Assembly (NCBI GenBank): GCA_963770915.1
Contig: CAVYRG010000001.1
Coordinates: forward strand, 1,364,001 to 1,428,000
Direction: 5' to 3'
Origin: PALSA-270 sp963770915
GTDB taxonomy: Bacteria > Acidobacteriota > Terriglobia > Terriglobales > Acidobacteriaceae
Length of the DNA: 64,000 nt
A program made the translations under genes and the position numbers. Each line of letters opens with the position of its first letter. Within the stretch, counting starts at the first letter, position 1. Below, one piece after another: positions 36,201 to 44,591 of the stretch. The notes beneath the pieces were generated by a model, which was not told where the DNA came from, ran no database searches, and worked only from the letters and a program-made list of their open reading frames with translations.

Positions 36201-36704
36201 CGTGATCAAAGGCAGGCCCGCGATCTGGGACTCATCCACCAGGTTGCTTACCTGGGCGCCGCTCAAGTCGATAGGAGGAATCTGGTCGCCGCGAACCTGC
36301 ACCACTTCGTTGACGGTTCCAGGCTCCAATTTCGCGTTGACAGTCAATCCTTGCGCTACGGTAAGGGTCAGGCTGTTGACGCGGAAAGTTTTGAAACCGG
36401 CCTTGGTTACGGTTAGTTCGTAGTTGCCAACGGCAAGATCGGTAATGCTGTAGCTGCCGAGGGAATCCGCCGATACCTTGCGGACGGCATTCGAGGCCAA
36501 GCTGCGTACAGTAATGCTGGCGCCAGGCACAACCGCTCCAGTGGAGTCAGCTACAGTGCCGGCAATCGATGCAGTTTGAGCGTGGGCTACTGCAGAAAAT
36601 GCCAGCAGCGCAATGCAAACCGAACCAACTACGCCTCCGAACTTCCCATGCAAGTCGTTCACAGCCCCCTCCGACTTGAAGTTTGGAATAGTGCGAACCG
36701 CCAA
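33204..36704 (-). CDS. Oar-like TonB-dependent outer-membrane receptor with carboxypeptidase-regulatory domain
   Basis: 1166 residues. After a signal region (VGSVCIALLAFSAVAHAQ, cut near residue 43) comes an Ig-like carboxypeptidase-regulatory domain (GTVADSTGAVVPGASITV). The plug follows (VVQVRGDQIPPID, NNNFLLDGVDNND, FRVITNNFNAEFGRNTGAIV), then a large beta-barrel (GFTVG-like strands, LTFGLRYQYDG, KPTASINWNFGIQHELPG) that ends in a terminal Phe (AMKLSF), the usual signal for outer-membrane insertion. Such acidobacterial proteins probably import glycans or peptides, energised by TonB. No TonB box or neighbouring uptake partner is seen, so the substrate is open. Confidence 0.92.
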   Translation of the reverse strand: MAVRTIPNFKSEGAVNDLHGKFGGVVGSVCIALLAFSAVAHAQTASIAGTVADSTGAVVPGASITVRSLASNAVRKVSADSLGSYSITDLAVGNYELTVTKAGFKTFRVNSLTLTVAQGLTVNAKLEPGTVNEVVQVRGDQIPPIDLSGAQVSNLVDESQIAGLPLITRNPYRLALLSPGASQTNAIGGMTVNGARERNNNFLLDGVDNNDTTVPGRMGGVVNANPDSAQEFRVITNNFNAEFGRNTGAIVDVVTKSGTNDFHGDVYEFGRWNGFGGARDWFNPADQGPMNPYERNQFGYSIGGPIRPDKTFFFFNQEFDRFNTALTSVATVPTQAFQSGVFTYVDPNGNQVPVDLTQANTQGQNRNNLPADPTMQKILSLYPGPTVSNGDGFSGTLFFPTVSRQNSYDTTLKIDHHISDRHTLSLRYGYDHSTDPDPFHDDALPGGLGSTAGKAIEQNLSANLTSTLRPTLVNSLNFGWNRIYGNFSCNGLSVLDSFSQADGNLDRFGNGRDYNMFPFSSFGCAGGYDNQFRKTGTASYGDGISWVHGNHTFRFGFDFRNVGESGPNNVASRRQLYLDPSFRFFTTFYSPVTISGDTTALDDAAAAYYGLVVEDLNSEYFNKAGMRQPTDNKFFRAHEYDGYAQDTWRVLTNLTLTFGLRYQYDGVPYEQNGNFSNLLTDPASFPVVFSLVGPGTGNQIYHSDPTEFEPRFGFAFDPWKNGKTAIRGGIGMFHDRVFGNLVENARGSPPFEEDYHQFPFDTLNNALSANDNTTYNGMPQFVDVFPAVPGDTTPSANVPDGSLLAPTIIDPHLKPTASINWNFGIQHELPGNVIIDLNYVGSHGTQIYRDVDGNPPDPSLVAQLVTYCSDPNNAFVCTPDQVSGGNLYDGADFGVLPFNAVAHNALTQLDYFRSVGRSSYNGLQFSLTHAFRHGLQFHGSYTWSHALDDSSDPLVPGMGNHTYPRNSRNLRQDWGNSDNDIRQIAAISYLWHLPIGRNQNYLNHGLIGRVFEAFQLSGITTVETGHPFEVVSNTDSQRTGIAAWAELLGDPYAPSGFSPGFGKAYFTSPGAFGEPPFGGPSNIRRNQFYGPGYVNFDLALAKTVKFTERVQLEARFESYNLFNHPHFNTPGNQLGAPDFGVITSTATQPDGTTSARQIQVAMKLSF

Positions 36705-36896
36705 CGAATTGAATCCCTACATTCTCCTAAACGAACCCGCCCAGGTAATCAAAACTCTTTTGAGAAATGGCACTAAGGTAACATGGAAGTTGCCTTAAAC
36801 AGGCTTTGTCATCAAGATGTTACATTTCGAGTACGGCCCGCCGAATTCGAGGTTGCGCAGCCGGGCCTTCGCTCGCGATGCTAGAATCACAATTCC

Positions 36897-38090
36897 GTGA
36901 GCCCATCTTCCGCCAAACCGCCGCATGTAGTGGCGAGTCAGAAGTTTGAGGCTGTCCCACTGCTGGACCTGCATCGCCAATACCACCAGATTCGGGATGA
37001 GGTGCTGGGGGCCATCGAAAGGGTCTGCTCTTCCCAGCAATTTGCCCTTGGGGCGGAAGTTGATGCCCTGGAACGCGAAGTCGCCGCCTACATTGGAGTG
37101 GAATCAGCGGTTGGCTGCGCCTCGGGCACCGACGCGATTTGGCTCGCACTGGCCGCTGCCGGAGTGCAATCCGGCGATGCCGTGATCACATCGCCCTTCA
37201 GTTTTTTTGCCTCGGCCAGCGCCATCGTTCGCGCCGGGGCCAGGCCGATTTTTGCCGACATTAGTCCGCTGAATTTCAACCTGGATGCTCAATCGGCTGC
37301 GGTAAAGCTCAAGGCAGGTGGAGCTTACAAAGTTCGCGCTCTGCTGCCCGTCCATTTGTATGGCCAGTGTGCCGATATGAACGCGCTGCAGAAGTTGGCG
37401 GATGAATTTCACCTCCCCATTGTGGAAGACGCGGCGCAGGCTATCGGCGCCACCTGGCAGAAGAAACGGGCGGGGGGGTTGGGCTCGGCCGCCGCATTTA
37501 GCTTTTATCCCACGAAAAATCTCAGCGCATATGGGGAAGCAGGAATGGTAACGGCGCGCACGTTGGATCTTGGGGATCATGCGCGCCGCCTGCGCAATCA
37601 TGGCAGTTCGCGGCGCTATTTCCACGAGGAGGTGGGCTGGAACAGCCGCATGGATGCGATCCAAGCCGCCGTTCTTCGGGTAAAGCTTCCACACATCGAA
37701 GCCTGGAACCAGCAGCGCAGGGAGCGGGCTGCGGCCTATGACCGGCTGCTGCACGCCTCGGGACTCGTCTCGGCACGGGACGATTCTGCGATTCTTTTAC
37801 CTGAAACCGATCCGAGTGCGGAGCATGTCTTTCATCAATACGTGGTGCGGGCAAAGCGCCGCGACGAATTGCGGCAGTTCCTCAGCAAGCGCAAAATTGG
37901 CACCGAGGTTTATTATCCGGTTCCGTTGCACTTGCAGCCTTGCTTCGCATATCTGGGATATCGTGAAGGTGATCTGCCCCGGGCAGAGCGAGCGGCCCGG
38001 GAAGTGCTGGCTTTGCCGATGTTCCCTGAATTGACTGAGGGCGAACAACGCTGGGTGGTGGAAAGTATGGCGGAGTTCTACTCAGGCTGA
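36897..38090 (+). CDS. DegT/DnrJ/EryC1 family PLP-dependent aminotransferase
   Basis: 397 residues from GTG 36897. Fold type I features: GCASGTDAIWLALAA near residue 82, PVHLYGQCADMNAL near 150, IVEDAAQAIGA near 170 (Asp binds the PLP nitrogen), and SFYPTKNLSAYGEAGMV near 203 with the PLP lysine. These enzymes transfer an amino group to a nucleotide-bound keto sugar for surface polysaccharides. No other sugar genes are beside it, so the product is unassigned. Confidence 0.9.
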   Translation: MSPSSAKPPHVVASQKFEAVPLLDLHRQYHQIRDEVLGAIERVCSSQQFALGAEVDALEREVAAYIGVESAVGCASGTDAIWLALAAAGVQSGDAVITSPFSFFASASAIVRAGARPIFADISPLNFNLDAQSAAVKLKAGGAYKVRALLPVHLYGQCADMNALQKLADEFHLPIVEDAAQAIGATWQKKRAGGLGSAAAFSFYPTKNLSAYGEAGMVTARTLDLGDHARRLRNHGSSRRYFHEEVGWNSRMDAIQAAVLRVKLPHIEAWNQQRRERAAAYDRLLHASGLVSARDDSAILLPETDPSAEHVFHQYVVRAKRRDELRQFLSKRKIGTEVYYPVPLHLQPCFAYLGYREGDLPRAERAAREVLALPMFPELTEGEQRWVVESMAEFYSG

Positions 38091-38107
38091 CGTGATTCCC
38101 GCCGAAG

Positions 38108-39127
38108 TTAGCGGCCGGTACGTCTTCGCCGCTGGGCTGCTCGCGGTTGCTCTCCGGGGGCAAACACTCTGCTAACAATCGGCGTCTGCAATTTATATTT
38201 GCGCTCGACCAGGTTACCGCTGTCGTCCTTTACATGGATGATGAACACGGGTAGCGTTCCTTGTTTATCGAAGTTCTCCTGCGAAACGGAAACCGGCAGG
38301 TAGCCGTTGAGATTGTGGTCGCGGTAGGCGGTTTCGTAGCGGTGCCGCTTGACGTTCCAGGTGAAGACGCGAATTTGGTTGTAGTCGTAGGGCAGGCCGT
38401 CTTTGGGCTCGGTCAGCAGCATGAGATACTCCGTGACCTTCTGATCTCCATCCTGAACCTGATCCAGGGGGAATGCCGCCACGATACGCTGGCCTTCTGC
38501 ATATTGGGCAACTTCCAGAGGCACATCGACATCCAGCAGGCGGTTCAACACCCAACCCACGTGTCCCTGAGAATCACGGATGAGCCACCAATCCTCCATA
38601 GGAGGCTCGGGGGCGGAGGATTCATCGCTGGCCGGCCTCGGCATCATGCCTGGTAGGTTCTTCTCGACCGAACTACGCTTTAGCAGAGAAACCTTGACGC
38701 CCTGGCCGAACTGGTAAAGGTGGTCAGTGTCGCGTCCGGGTTCAAGGTGCACGTTCGTGGAATTGCGAGTGACAGCGGTGGCTTGCACGGGGTCGCCCTG
38801 TGATTCTTGCGCCAGTTTTTGAAATGCGTCGTAAATCTGCTGACTGACGAGATAGCGTTCCTCGACCCACCCTTCGGCGCCGTCATCTCCGCGGACCCGG
38901 GCAAAGCGGCGGTCCCGCTCCAGGATTTCGACCTTTTCTCCATTTTTTACCGTGCCGGTTTTCGTATAAACCGCAGCCACATGATCCCGAAGACTGGCTT
39001 CGGACGTGGAAACGTAAGCGACCTCCCGTGCATGACGGCGGACATGTCCGCAACCGGAAAACAGCAGAAGAGCCGACAGCGAAATCAGGTGGCGCAGTGA
39101 TGGGCGCCGGAGATGAAGGAGAAGCAC
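38108..39127 (-). CDS. SH3-domain lipoprotein
   Basis: Lipoprotein: LFSGC lipobox after a hydrophobic stretch (LISLSALLLFSGC). Two bacterial SH3-like domains follow: one around ASLRDHVAAVYTKTGTVKNG with ILERDRRFARVRGDDGAEGW, the second around NSTNVHLEPGRDTDHLYQFG with WWLIRDSQGHVGWVLNRLL. A C-terminal beta domain without a known match completes it. It probably binds peptidoglycan or cell-wall peptides at the outer membrane. The start is uncertain: the frame is open from 39217; a GTG at 39127 gives a lipobox 27 residues in. Confidence 0.75.
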   Translation of the reverse strand: MLLLHLRRPSLRHLISLSALLLFSGCGHVRRHAREVAYVSTSEASLRDHVAAVYTKTGTVKNGEKVEILERDRRFARVRGDDGAEGWVEERYLVSQQIYDAFQKLAQESQGDPVQATAVTRNSTNVHLEPGRDTDHLYQFGQGVKVSLLKRSSVEKNLPGMMPRPASDESSAPEPPMEDWWLIRDSQGHVGWVLNRLLDVDVPLEVAQYAEGQRIVAAFPLDQVQDGDQKVTEYLMLLTEPKDGLPYDYNQIRVFTWNVKRHRYETAYRDHNLNGYLPVSVSQENFDKQGTLPVFIIHVKDDSGNLVERKYKLQTPIVSRVFAPGEQPRAAQRRRRTGR

Positions 39128-39232
39128 ATCCCAAATATAGCGCAGGACAATGGGATCCAGAATGCTGAATTCAGAAGGCAGATTCAAAATTGCAAACCAC
39201 AAATTCGGAGCGCCCATGGCGCGGGGCGACGC

Positions 39233-40297
39233 CTAATCTCCGAAACAAATTCCGATGGCACGGGCCGCGGCCACCAACTCGCCATGAGGCTTCACGATTT
39301 TGATCCGGCCGATGGCCTTGGCGAAATCGACGGCCTCGATGCGCTGGCAGCGCAGGCTGACCATTTTGCCGAATTCACCTTTGGCGATCAGATCGACGGC
39401 CGCGACGCCGAAGCGCGTGGCTAACACCCGGTCAAAAGGAGTGGGTGTTCCGCCGCGTTGAATGTGGCCGAGCACGCTGACTCGCACTTCTTTGTGGGAA
39501 ACAGCGGCAATGGCGCTCCCAATGACGTTGCCAACCGCACCAAAGCGGCGGTTCTCCTGAAGCTCTCTGGGCAGCTTGACGCCCTCGGCGACCACAACGA
39601 TCGTAAAGTGTTTGCCGTAGCCCTCACGCGCCTTCACGTAATTGCAGATGTTCTCGATAGTGAAAGGGATCTCCGGGATGAGAATGACGTGGGCGCCGCC
39701 GGCAATACCCGCGGCGATGGCGATCCAGCCCGCATCGCGGCCCATCACTTCCACGACCATCACGCGGTGGTGTGACTCCGCCGTCGTGTGAATCTTGTCC
39801 ACCGCATCGGTGGCCGTGTTCACCGCGGTGTCGAAGCCGAAAGTCAGCTCGGTGGAGGAGAGATCGTTGTCGATCGTCTTGGGCACGCCGACGATCTTCA
39901 CTCCCTTTTCAAACAGCTCGAGCGCGATGGTCTGCGAGCCGTCGCCGCCGATGGTGATGATGGCGTCGATGCCCAGCTTGGCTGCATTGGCGATGATATC
40001 GGCGGAAATGTCTTTGGTGACTTCCTCGCCGTTTTCCATGGTCTTGTAGCGGAAAGGATTGCCGCGGTTCGTGGTGCCCAGGATGGTGCCGCCGCGGGGC
40101 AGAATTCCGCTCACCGATTTGAGTGTGAGCTCGAAGGATTTCTCCGGCCAGATCAGGCCGTCAAAGCCATCGGGTATGCCGATGACCTTCCACTTGTATT
40201 TCAGGATGGCGCTCTTAACCGCGGCGCGGATGACGGCGTTGAGGCCGGGGGCGTCCCCGCCTCCGGTAGAGATAGCAATGCACTTGATGTCCGACAT
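39233..40297 (-). CDS. pfkA: 6-phosphofructokinase
   Basis: 354 residues. STGGGDAPGLNAVIRA near residue 11 binds phosphate, AIITIGGDGSQTIA near 105 and VPKTIDNDLSS near 128 form the active site (Asp base), VEVMGRDAGWIA near 173 and LGHIQRGGTPTPFDR near 275 bind fructose-6-phosphate. The first glycine in GGDG favours ATP, while PKTIDND has the lysine found in pyrophosphate enzymes; this Gly-plus-Lys mix is known in some ATP-dependent PFKs. Commits sugar to glycolysis. Confidence 0.95.
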   Translation of the reverse strand: MSDIKCIAISTGGGDAPGLNAVIRAAVKSAILKYKWKVIGIPDGFDGLIWPEKSFELTLKSVSGILPRGGTILGTTNRGNPFRYKTMENGEEVTKDISADIIANAAKLGIDAIITIGGDGSQTIALELFEKGVKIVGVPKTIDNDLSSTELTFGFDTAVNTATDAVDKIHTTAESHHRVMVVEVMGRDAGWIAIAAGIAGGAHVILIPEIPFTIENICNYVKAREGYGKHFTIVVVAEGVKLPRELQENRRFGAVGNVIGSAIAAVSHKEVRVSVLGHIQRGGTPTPFDRVLATRFGVAAVDLIAKGEFGKMVSLRCQRIEAVDFAKAIGRIKIVKPHGELVAAARAIGICFGD

Positions 40298-40449
40298 AGT
40301 GGCGTTTCCCGGGCACTAGAATTAAACCAGAAATCTCAAGCGCGCTTGTGGAAAGGCACGGCTCCACGCCGCGCCGGCTCACGTCCACAAAAGCCGAGAG
40401 CTTTGAACGCTATGCCAATGCCGCAGCATCGGCCTAATATGAGATAGCT

Positions 40450-41130
40450 TTAATTCACGGTCAACGTGGCCGTGTTGCTGACTATGGTTGTGCCGCCCGT
40501 ACCCGGGTATCTCGCGGTGACCTGCACGACGTAGGGCGTGGTCGGGGGCGTCCCAATCACTTGAATCACTTCCTGCCCATTGCTGAACGTGTTGGTGAAC
40601 AAGCCGCTCGGCACGGCGGCGCCATTCTGGGTAATGGACCAAGTCGCCGTCCCGGTGATGTCCACCTTTGAGGTCTGGCCTGACACTGTGGCCATGGCGG
40701 TAAAGCCCGTGCTGGTCGTGCCGCTTGTACTGATGTTTGCGCTACTGGGAGACACTTGTATCGATGTCACATTGGCCAGCACGACGTTGACTGCAGCAGT
40801 GCCGGTAACCGTGGCCGAGGTCGCCGTAATCGTGGTGGTTCCTGTGGACAGCGCGCTCAACAGGCCGCTGTTGCTTATCGTTGCCACGGTGGTGTCGGAA
40901 CTCGACCAGCTGAGATTCTTGACGTTGGTACTAACGCTGCCGTCGTTGTAAGTTCCGGTCGCCAGCATTTGCAGGGTGAGGCCTTGCTGTACCTGCGGTG
41001 AAGCCGGGGTCACGGTGAGTGTGGTCAACGTCGGGTTGACGAAAAAGCCAGTGCAGCCCACGCCGAACGCAAAAACCAGGAGGACCGTAAATGCAGCCAG
41101 GAGTGGAAGTTTCCGTTTGAGGCTTGGCAT
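40450..41130 (-). CDS. lipoprotein with bacterial Ig-like (BIG2) domain
   Basis: 226 residues from ATG 41130. Signal MPSLKRKLPLLAAFTVLLVF with lipobox VGC near residue 26. A BIG2-type domain follows (LTTLTVTPASPQVQQGLTLQ, SWSSSDTTVATISNSGLLSA), and a second Ig-like domain starts at VTSIQVSPSSANISTSG. Surface-exposed, maybe adhesive; many Acidobacteria carry sets of these. ATG chosen because the lipobox then lies at the normal distance. Confidence 0.8.
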   Translation of the reverse strand: MPSLKRKLPLLAAFTVLLVFAFGVGCTGFFVNPTLTTLTVTPASPQVQQGLTLQMLATGTYNDGSVSTNVKNLSWSSSDTTVATISNSGLLSALSTGTTTITATSATVTGTAAVNVVLANVTSIQVSPSSANISTSGTTSTGFTAMATVSGQTSKVDITGTATWSITQNGAAVPSGLFTNTFSNGQEVIQVIGTPPTTPYVVQVTARYPGTGGTTIVSNTATLTVN

Positions 41131-41292
41131 TCTCAAAGCTCCAGACAAAGGCCCTCTTTTGGGGACCGCCTTTCCGGCGGGCGCGAGAAAATAATTGTAG
41201 CAGAGACCGCAGCGGGCCTGGCGCCCAGTAGGACGGGCGAGAAACGCGCAGACTTGCCGGCTTCGTCTCAGAAAAGGCCGAATCCATGCGGG

Positions 41293-41727
41293 TTAATTGG
41301 TCTTTTTTGCTTTGGCAATGCGCTCGTCCACCGGTTTTCGCCCGGCAAAGCCTTCGCTGGTGCCGTGCCAATGGGTGATTCCCTTTTCACCCAGCTTCCA
41401 ACAAAGCAGCACCGTGCGCCCTTCGACTTCGCAGGGGAAATCGAGCAGGCCGATATCCAGGTCTTTCACCTGAACGCCGGTAGCATCGATTTCCGCGAGC
41501 GCGTCTTTCACACTCTGGATGGCCTTGTCACGCTCAGCTCGGCGGCGAGCCAGGGGAACGATATTCAGAAGGGTGCCGCCATTGAGAAATATGCGGTGAG
41601 AGACTTGCTGGAACTCGGCATCAACGGCTTCCATCAGCTCTTTGCCGTCGATGGCGGTGCGCAACAGGGACTCAAGAACGGGCAACAGACTTTCGGCTTC
41701 CTGCAGAGTAAAGGTGCGGTCAGACAT
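41293..41727 (-). CDS. DUF2203 family protein
   Basis: 144 residues. FTLQEAESLLPVLESLLRTA at the start, KDLDIGLLDFPCEVEGRTVL in the middle and LCWKLGEKGITHWHGTSEGF at the end are the DUF2203 signature. Conserved across many bacteria but without known function; the Cys, His and Trp residues near the C-terminus are the best-conserved features. Cytoplasmic, no signal peptide. Confidence 0.85.
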   Translation of the reverse strand: MSDRTFTLQEAESLLPVLESLLRTAIDGKELMEAVDAEFQQVSHRIFLNGGTLLNIVPLARRRAERDKAIQSVKDALAEIDATGVQVKDLDIGLLDFPCEVEGRTVLLCWKLGEKGITHWHGTSEGFAGRKPVDERIAKAKKTN

Positions 41728-41810
41728 AGGAGTTATGAGTCCATTCTAGCGCATTTGCGGGAAGACGCTGGTTCTTCGCTGGTAGCCTCTACCATGGAGG
41801 CGGCCGAGCT

Positions 41811-41848
41811 GCGCTCGGCGGGACAGCCGAAAGAGGGCTATCCCCACG
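41811..41848. repeat. dispersed GC-rich element, copy 1
   Basis: GCTCGGCGGGACAGCCGA followed by GAGGGCTATCCCCACG resembles the etfA-etfB spacer at 52155-52190 (GGACAGCCGA then GGGCGGCGGTCCCCACG). Confidence 0.5.
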
Positions 41849-41858
41849 CGATTTGGCC

Positions 41859-41886
41859 GACGACTGACGACCGAAGGCCGACGACA
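41859..41886. repeat. 7-base tandem array at the nadA 3' end
   Basis: GACGACT, GACGACC, GAAGGCC, GACGACA: four degenerate 7-base units ending three bases from the nadA stop codon (41890). Confidence 0.7.
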
Positions 41887-41889
41887 GCT

Positions 41890-43002
41890 TTACTCAATCT
41901 CCAGCATGCGGTCCAGCGCCACCCCCGCCCAGTGCTTGACGTCGTCTTCCACTTTGATCTGGTTCACGACGTTGCCGTCGACCAGATTCTCCAGCGCCCA
42001 GCAAAGATGCTGGGGTGAGATGCGGAACATGGTCGTGCACAGGCAACCGGAGTCGTCGAGCGTGATGACCTTCTTGCCTTCCGCGGCAAACTCCCTGCCC
42101 ATGCGGTTTACGAGATGAATCTCGGTGCCTACCGCGAACATGGCTGCAGCCGGGGCCTCGCGGATCATTTTCAGCAAGCCTTCGGTTGAGCCGATGCCAT
42201 CCGCCTTCTGGCAAACTTCCCAGCGGCATTCCGGGTGCACAATCACGCGGATGCCGGGATACTTGGCGCGGACGTTGTCTACATGTTCGGGCAAAAAGCG
42301 CTGATGAACCGAGCAGTGCCCCTTCCAGAGAATGACTTTCGCAGCTTGCAGGCGCTCGCGGGTCAGGCCGCCGCCGATCATGAAGGGATCCCACACGACC
42401 ATCTCATGGAGCGGAATGCCCATGCGATAGCCGGTGTTGCGCCCCAAATGCTGGTCTGGCAGAAAGAGAAGCTTTTCATTCTTGGCGAGGGCCCATTGGA
42501 AGGCTCCCGGCGCGTTGGAAGAAGTGCAGACCACGCCGCCGCGCTCGCCGCAAAAACCCTTGATCGCTGCGGTCGAATTCATGTACGTGATGGGCGTGAC
42601 GCCGCGGCCGTCGTCAGTGGTGAGGCCGGCGCGCACCAACTGCTCCCAGCAGTCTTCCACCTGGCCAATTTCAGCCATGTCGGCCATGGAGCAGCCGGCA
42701 TTGAGATCGGGCAGGATGGTGATTTGGCCGGGCTGGCTGAGGACGTCCGCGCTCTCGGCCATGAAGTGCACGCCGCAGAAAATGATGTATTTGCTTTTTG
42801 TCTGCGCGGCCTGCTGCGACAATTTATAGGAGTCGCCGCGGAAATCGGCGAAGCGGATGACTTCGTCGCGCTGGTAGTGGTGTCCGAGAACCACACAGGT
42901 GCTGCCCAATTCCTTGCGGGCGGCGGCAATGCGCTCGTCCATTGTATGGTCGGGCAGGGCGAGATAATTTTCCAGACTGCAAGCTTCAGTCGCGGTTGCC
43001 AT
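41890..43002 (-). CDS. nadA: quinolinate synthase A
   Basis: 370 residues. VVLGHHYQRDEVIRFADFRG near residue 38 and FCGVHFMAESADVLSQPG near 75 form the substrate site. Three conserved cysteines hold the 4Fe-4S cluster: DLNAGCSMADM near 105, GGVVCTSSNAPG near 160 and the later DDSGCLCTTMF near 320. Condenses iminoaspartate with dihydroxyacetone phosphate for NAD biosynthesis. No nadB or nadC is adjacent, so the pathway is split. Confidence 0.97.
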   Translation of the reverse strand: MATATEACSLENYLALPDHTMDERIAAARKELGSTCVVLGHHYQRDEVIRFADFRGDSYKLSQQAAQTKSKYIIFCGVHFMAESADVLSQPGQITILPDLNAGCSMADMAEIGQVEDCWEQLVRAGLTTDDGRGVTPITYMNSTAAIKGFCGERGGVVCTSSNAPGAFQWALAKNEKLLFLPDQHLGRNTGYRMGIPLHEMVVWDPFMIGGGLTRERLQAAKVILWKGHCSVHQRFLPEHVDNVRAKYPGIRVIVHPECRWEVCQKADGIGSTEGLLKMIREAPAAAMFAVGTEIHLVNRMGREFAAEGKKVITLDDSGCLCTTMFRISPQHLCWALENLVDGNVVNQIKVEDDVKHWAGVALDRMLEIE

Positions 43003-43318
43003 CTTTTGTCACGCTTTCAGCTCCAAGCACGGGCAGGCGCGCCATGCGCGCACTCCGCTCGAACTGGAACGGGGATGTTGAAAGCCTCTTAGCGGCTCCA
43101 GCCGGTTCGCTGCGCGCGGACTGCGCGCCCAACCGGCGGGGATGTTGAAGCCACCAGTGGTTCTTTTACCACTTACTTAGATGCTTGCTTGCGGCAGAAG
43201 CAACATCTTTTTGCGCCGCGAACAACCACCTGTAAGCCATTTTGCACGTTGCGGGGCGCAGAAAGCAAGCGGAGGAATGGAGAAACCACAAACGGGGTCT
43301 CATGATTGGCCGCTCCCC
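43003..43318. other. intergenic region between nadA and the DUF1906 gene
   Basis: 316 bases. CGGGGATGTTGAA occurs twice (43070 and 43138 region, 65 bases apart). Between the two copies, GCCGGTT (43101-43107) and AACCGGC (43131-43137), with inner GCGCGC repeats, can form a stem-loop that may end transcription from the DUF1906-ArsR side. No gene seen. Confidence 0.5.
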
Positions 43319-44146
43319 CTACCGGGCGTGGGAGGGGTCGGGCGAGGTTGCCGTATCCACGTCGATATGCACATGCAGCTCCGGATCGACGCCGGGGGGA
43401 TAGCAGGCCCCGTCCGGGTTGTAGCCGGAACACCGTCCAGCGATGCTCGGCCGTTTGGGAGACTGCGCGAATTGCCACACCTCGGCAAAAGCGATGCCAC
43501 TCTTGGAGGGGTTGGGCGGCTCGCTCCGAAACGAGCACCCCTGCGAGGGAGGGCAGGCATCGTTGGTCACAAAATAGGCGATCTTCCTTCCGTCCGAGTT
43601 CTCGCGGATGTCATTCGCCGTGACCACGCGGGCGCCGTGCCGCTCTCGCGCCGCGATGCCGGAACAATAAATTCCCGCGCGGAAGCCATCGGCGAGAATT
43701 TCGTCCACCCAAGCGTAGAGGTAGGCTTTCTGCTCCGGCAACATGCGGCCGCCTTCTTCCTCGTCGAGAAAAATTACGGTGCCGCGAGCAAAGCCCTCCA
43801 GCCGCGCGGATTTGGCAGCCGCCTTCGCGTCCGATTTGCCCAGCTCCGCAGCGCGATCGACTGACCTCAGTTCGGCATAGAGCCGGCCATTGAAAAGCAC
43901 GAGAAAACCAAATCCGGCCGCTTCGACGGCCTTACGCTTCCCTGCCCAGGAGTTGCTGGCCGCGCCGGGCGGATTGTTCAGCCAGAATCCGGCGAAAGAG
44001 AACGTCTGCCGCAGGGCGCTCAGGTTCGCGTCACCAGGGTAGTCGTTGCGGTCGAAGCCAAGGTAGGTTTGCGCCTCGCACGCAACGACTGCGCTCAGAA
44101 CGAAAACGAGAATGAGACCGAACCATCTGGAGTTCATCCGGATCAA
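43319..44146 (-). CDS. secreted DUF1906 (glycoside hydrolase-like, Rv2525c-type) protein
   Basis: 275 residues. Signal peptide WFGLILVFVLSAVVACEAQT. The mature start YLGFDRNDYPGDANL and FAGFWLNNPPGAASNSWAGK are the DUF1906 signature; GFGFLVLFNGRLY is the second strand and VIFLDEEEGGRM carries acidic residues at the TIM-barrel position used for catalysis in lysozyme-like relatives. Probably acts on or binds cell-wall sugars. Its end overlaps nothing, but its start overlaps the ArsR stop by four bases (ATGA), so both are one operon. Confidence 0.85.
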   Translation of the reverse strand: MIRMNSRWFGLILVFVLSAVVACEAQTYLGFDRNDYPGDANLSALRQTFSFAGFWLNNPPGAASNSWAGKRKAVEAAGFGFLVLFNGRLYAELRSVDRAAELGKSDAKAAAKSARLEGFARGTVIFLDEEEGGRMLPEQKAYLYAWVDEILADGFRAGIYCSGIAARERHGARVVTANDIRENSDGRKIAYFVTNDACPPSQGCSFRSEPPNPSKSGIAFAEVWQFAQSPKRPSIAGRCSGYNPDGACYPPGVDPELHVHIDVDTATSPDPSHAR

Positions 44147-44454
44147 TGGTTTCCGCGTCTCCGCGCTCGGGTCTTTTGCGCCCCGAGACGCTTGATGTCA
44201 TCCGCGTATTGCTGTAGGGCGCCGGGGATGGCTCGGTTGTAGATGAACTGGCCCTCGCGGCGAGTCTCGATCAGGCCGGCCTCCGCCAGTGTTTTCAAGT
44301 GGTGGGAGACCGTGCCCGGCGCCAAGCGGTGTTCGCTCACCACATCGCTGCAGCTCAATTCGTCGGCCGCCGCGATCTGCTCCAGAATGCTGAGCCGGGT
44401 CGGGTCAGACAGGGCTTGCGCGATTTTTGCCAATTGCGTGGTATCCACGGTCAA
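44143..44454 (-). CDS. ArsR family transcriptional regulator
   Basis: 103 residues. LAKIAQALSDPTRLSILEQI is the first helix pair, LAPGTVSHHLKTLAEAGLIE the recognition helix, and GQFIYNRAIP the wing, all typical of ArsR winged helices. The metal-binding ELCVCDL motif is replaced by ELSCSDV: only one Cys is left, so metal sensing is doubtful. It shares an operon with the DUF1906 gene and lies divergent from the SDR gene, with a palindrome between. Confidence 0.88.
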   Translation of the reverse strand: MTVDTTQLAKIAQALSDPTRLSILEQIAAADELSCSDVVSEHRLAPGTVSHHLKTLAEAGLIETRREGQFIYNRAIPGALQQYADDIKRLGAQKTRARRRGNH

Positions 44455-44532
44455 GGGGTCGATTGTAGCTTACCGGCAAGCGGCCTTTCGAGGGGCGGGC
44501 ATTTTGCACAAAGACTTTTTGGACCTTATTCG

Positions 44533-44558
44533 TTTCGATCTTCATCAAAGTATCGAAA
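44533..44558. promoter_or_regulatory. candidate ArsR-family operator
   Basis: TTTCGAT (44533-44539) and ATCGAAA (44552-44558) form a perfect 7-bp inverted repeat around 12 bases, with partial inner symmetry CTT/AAG. It lies between the regulator and the divergent SDR gene, 33 bases before the SDR start, overlapping the expected promoter. Confidence 0.65.
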
Positions 44559-44591
44559 TGCCCAACAACGGGTCCGGGCACAGGAGGAGTC

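Noticed and set aside
35052..36416. Long open frame antisense to the Oar-like receptor
   Set aside because: Same reason; Val/Ala-rich with no domain features.
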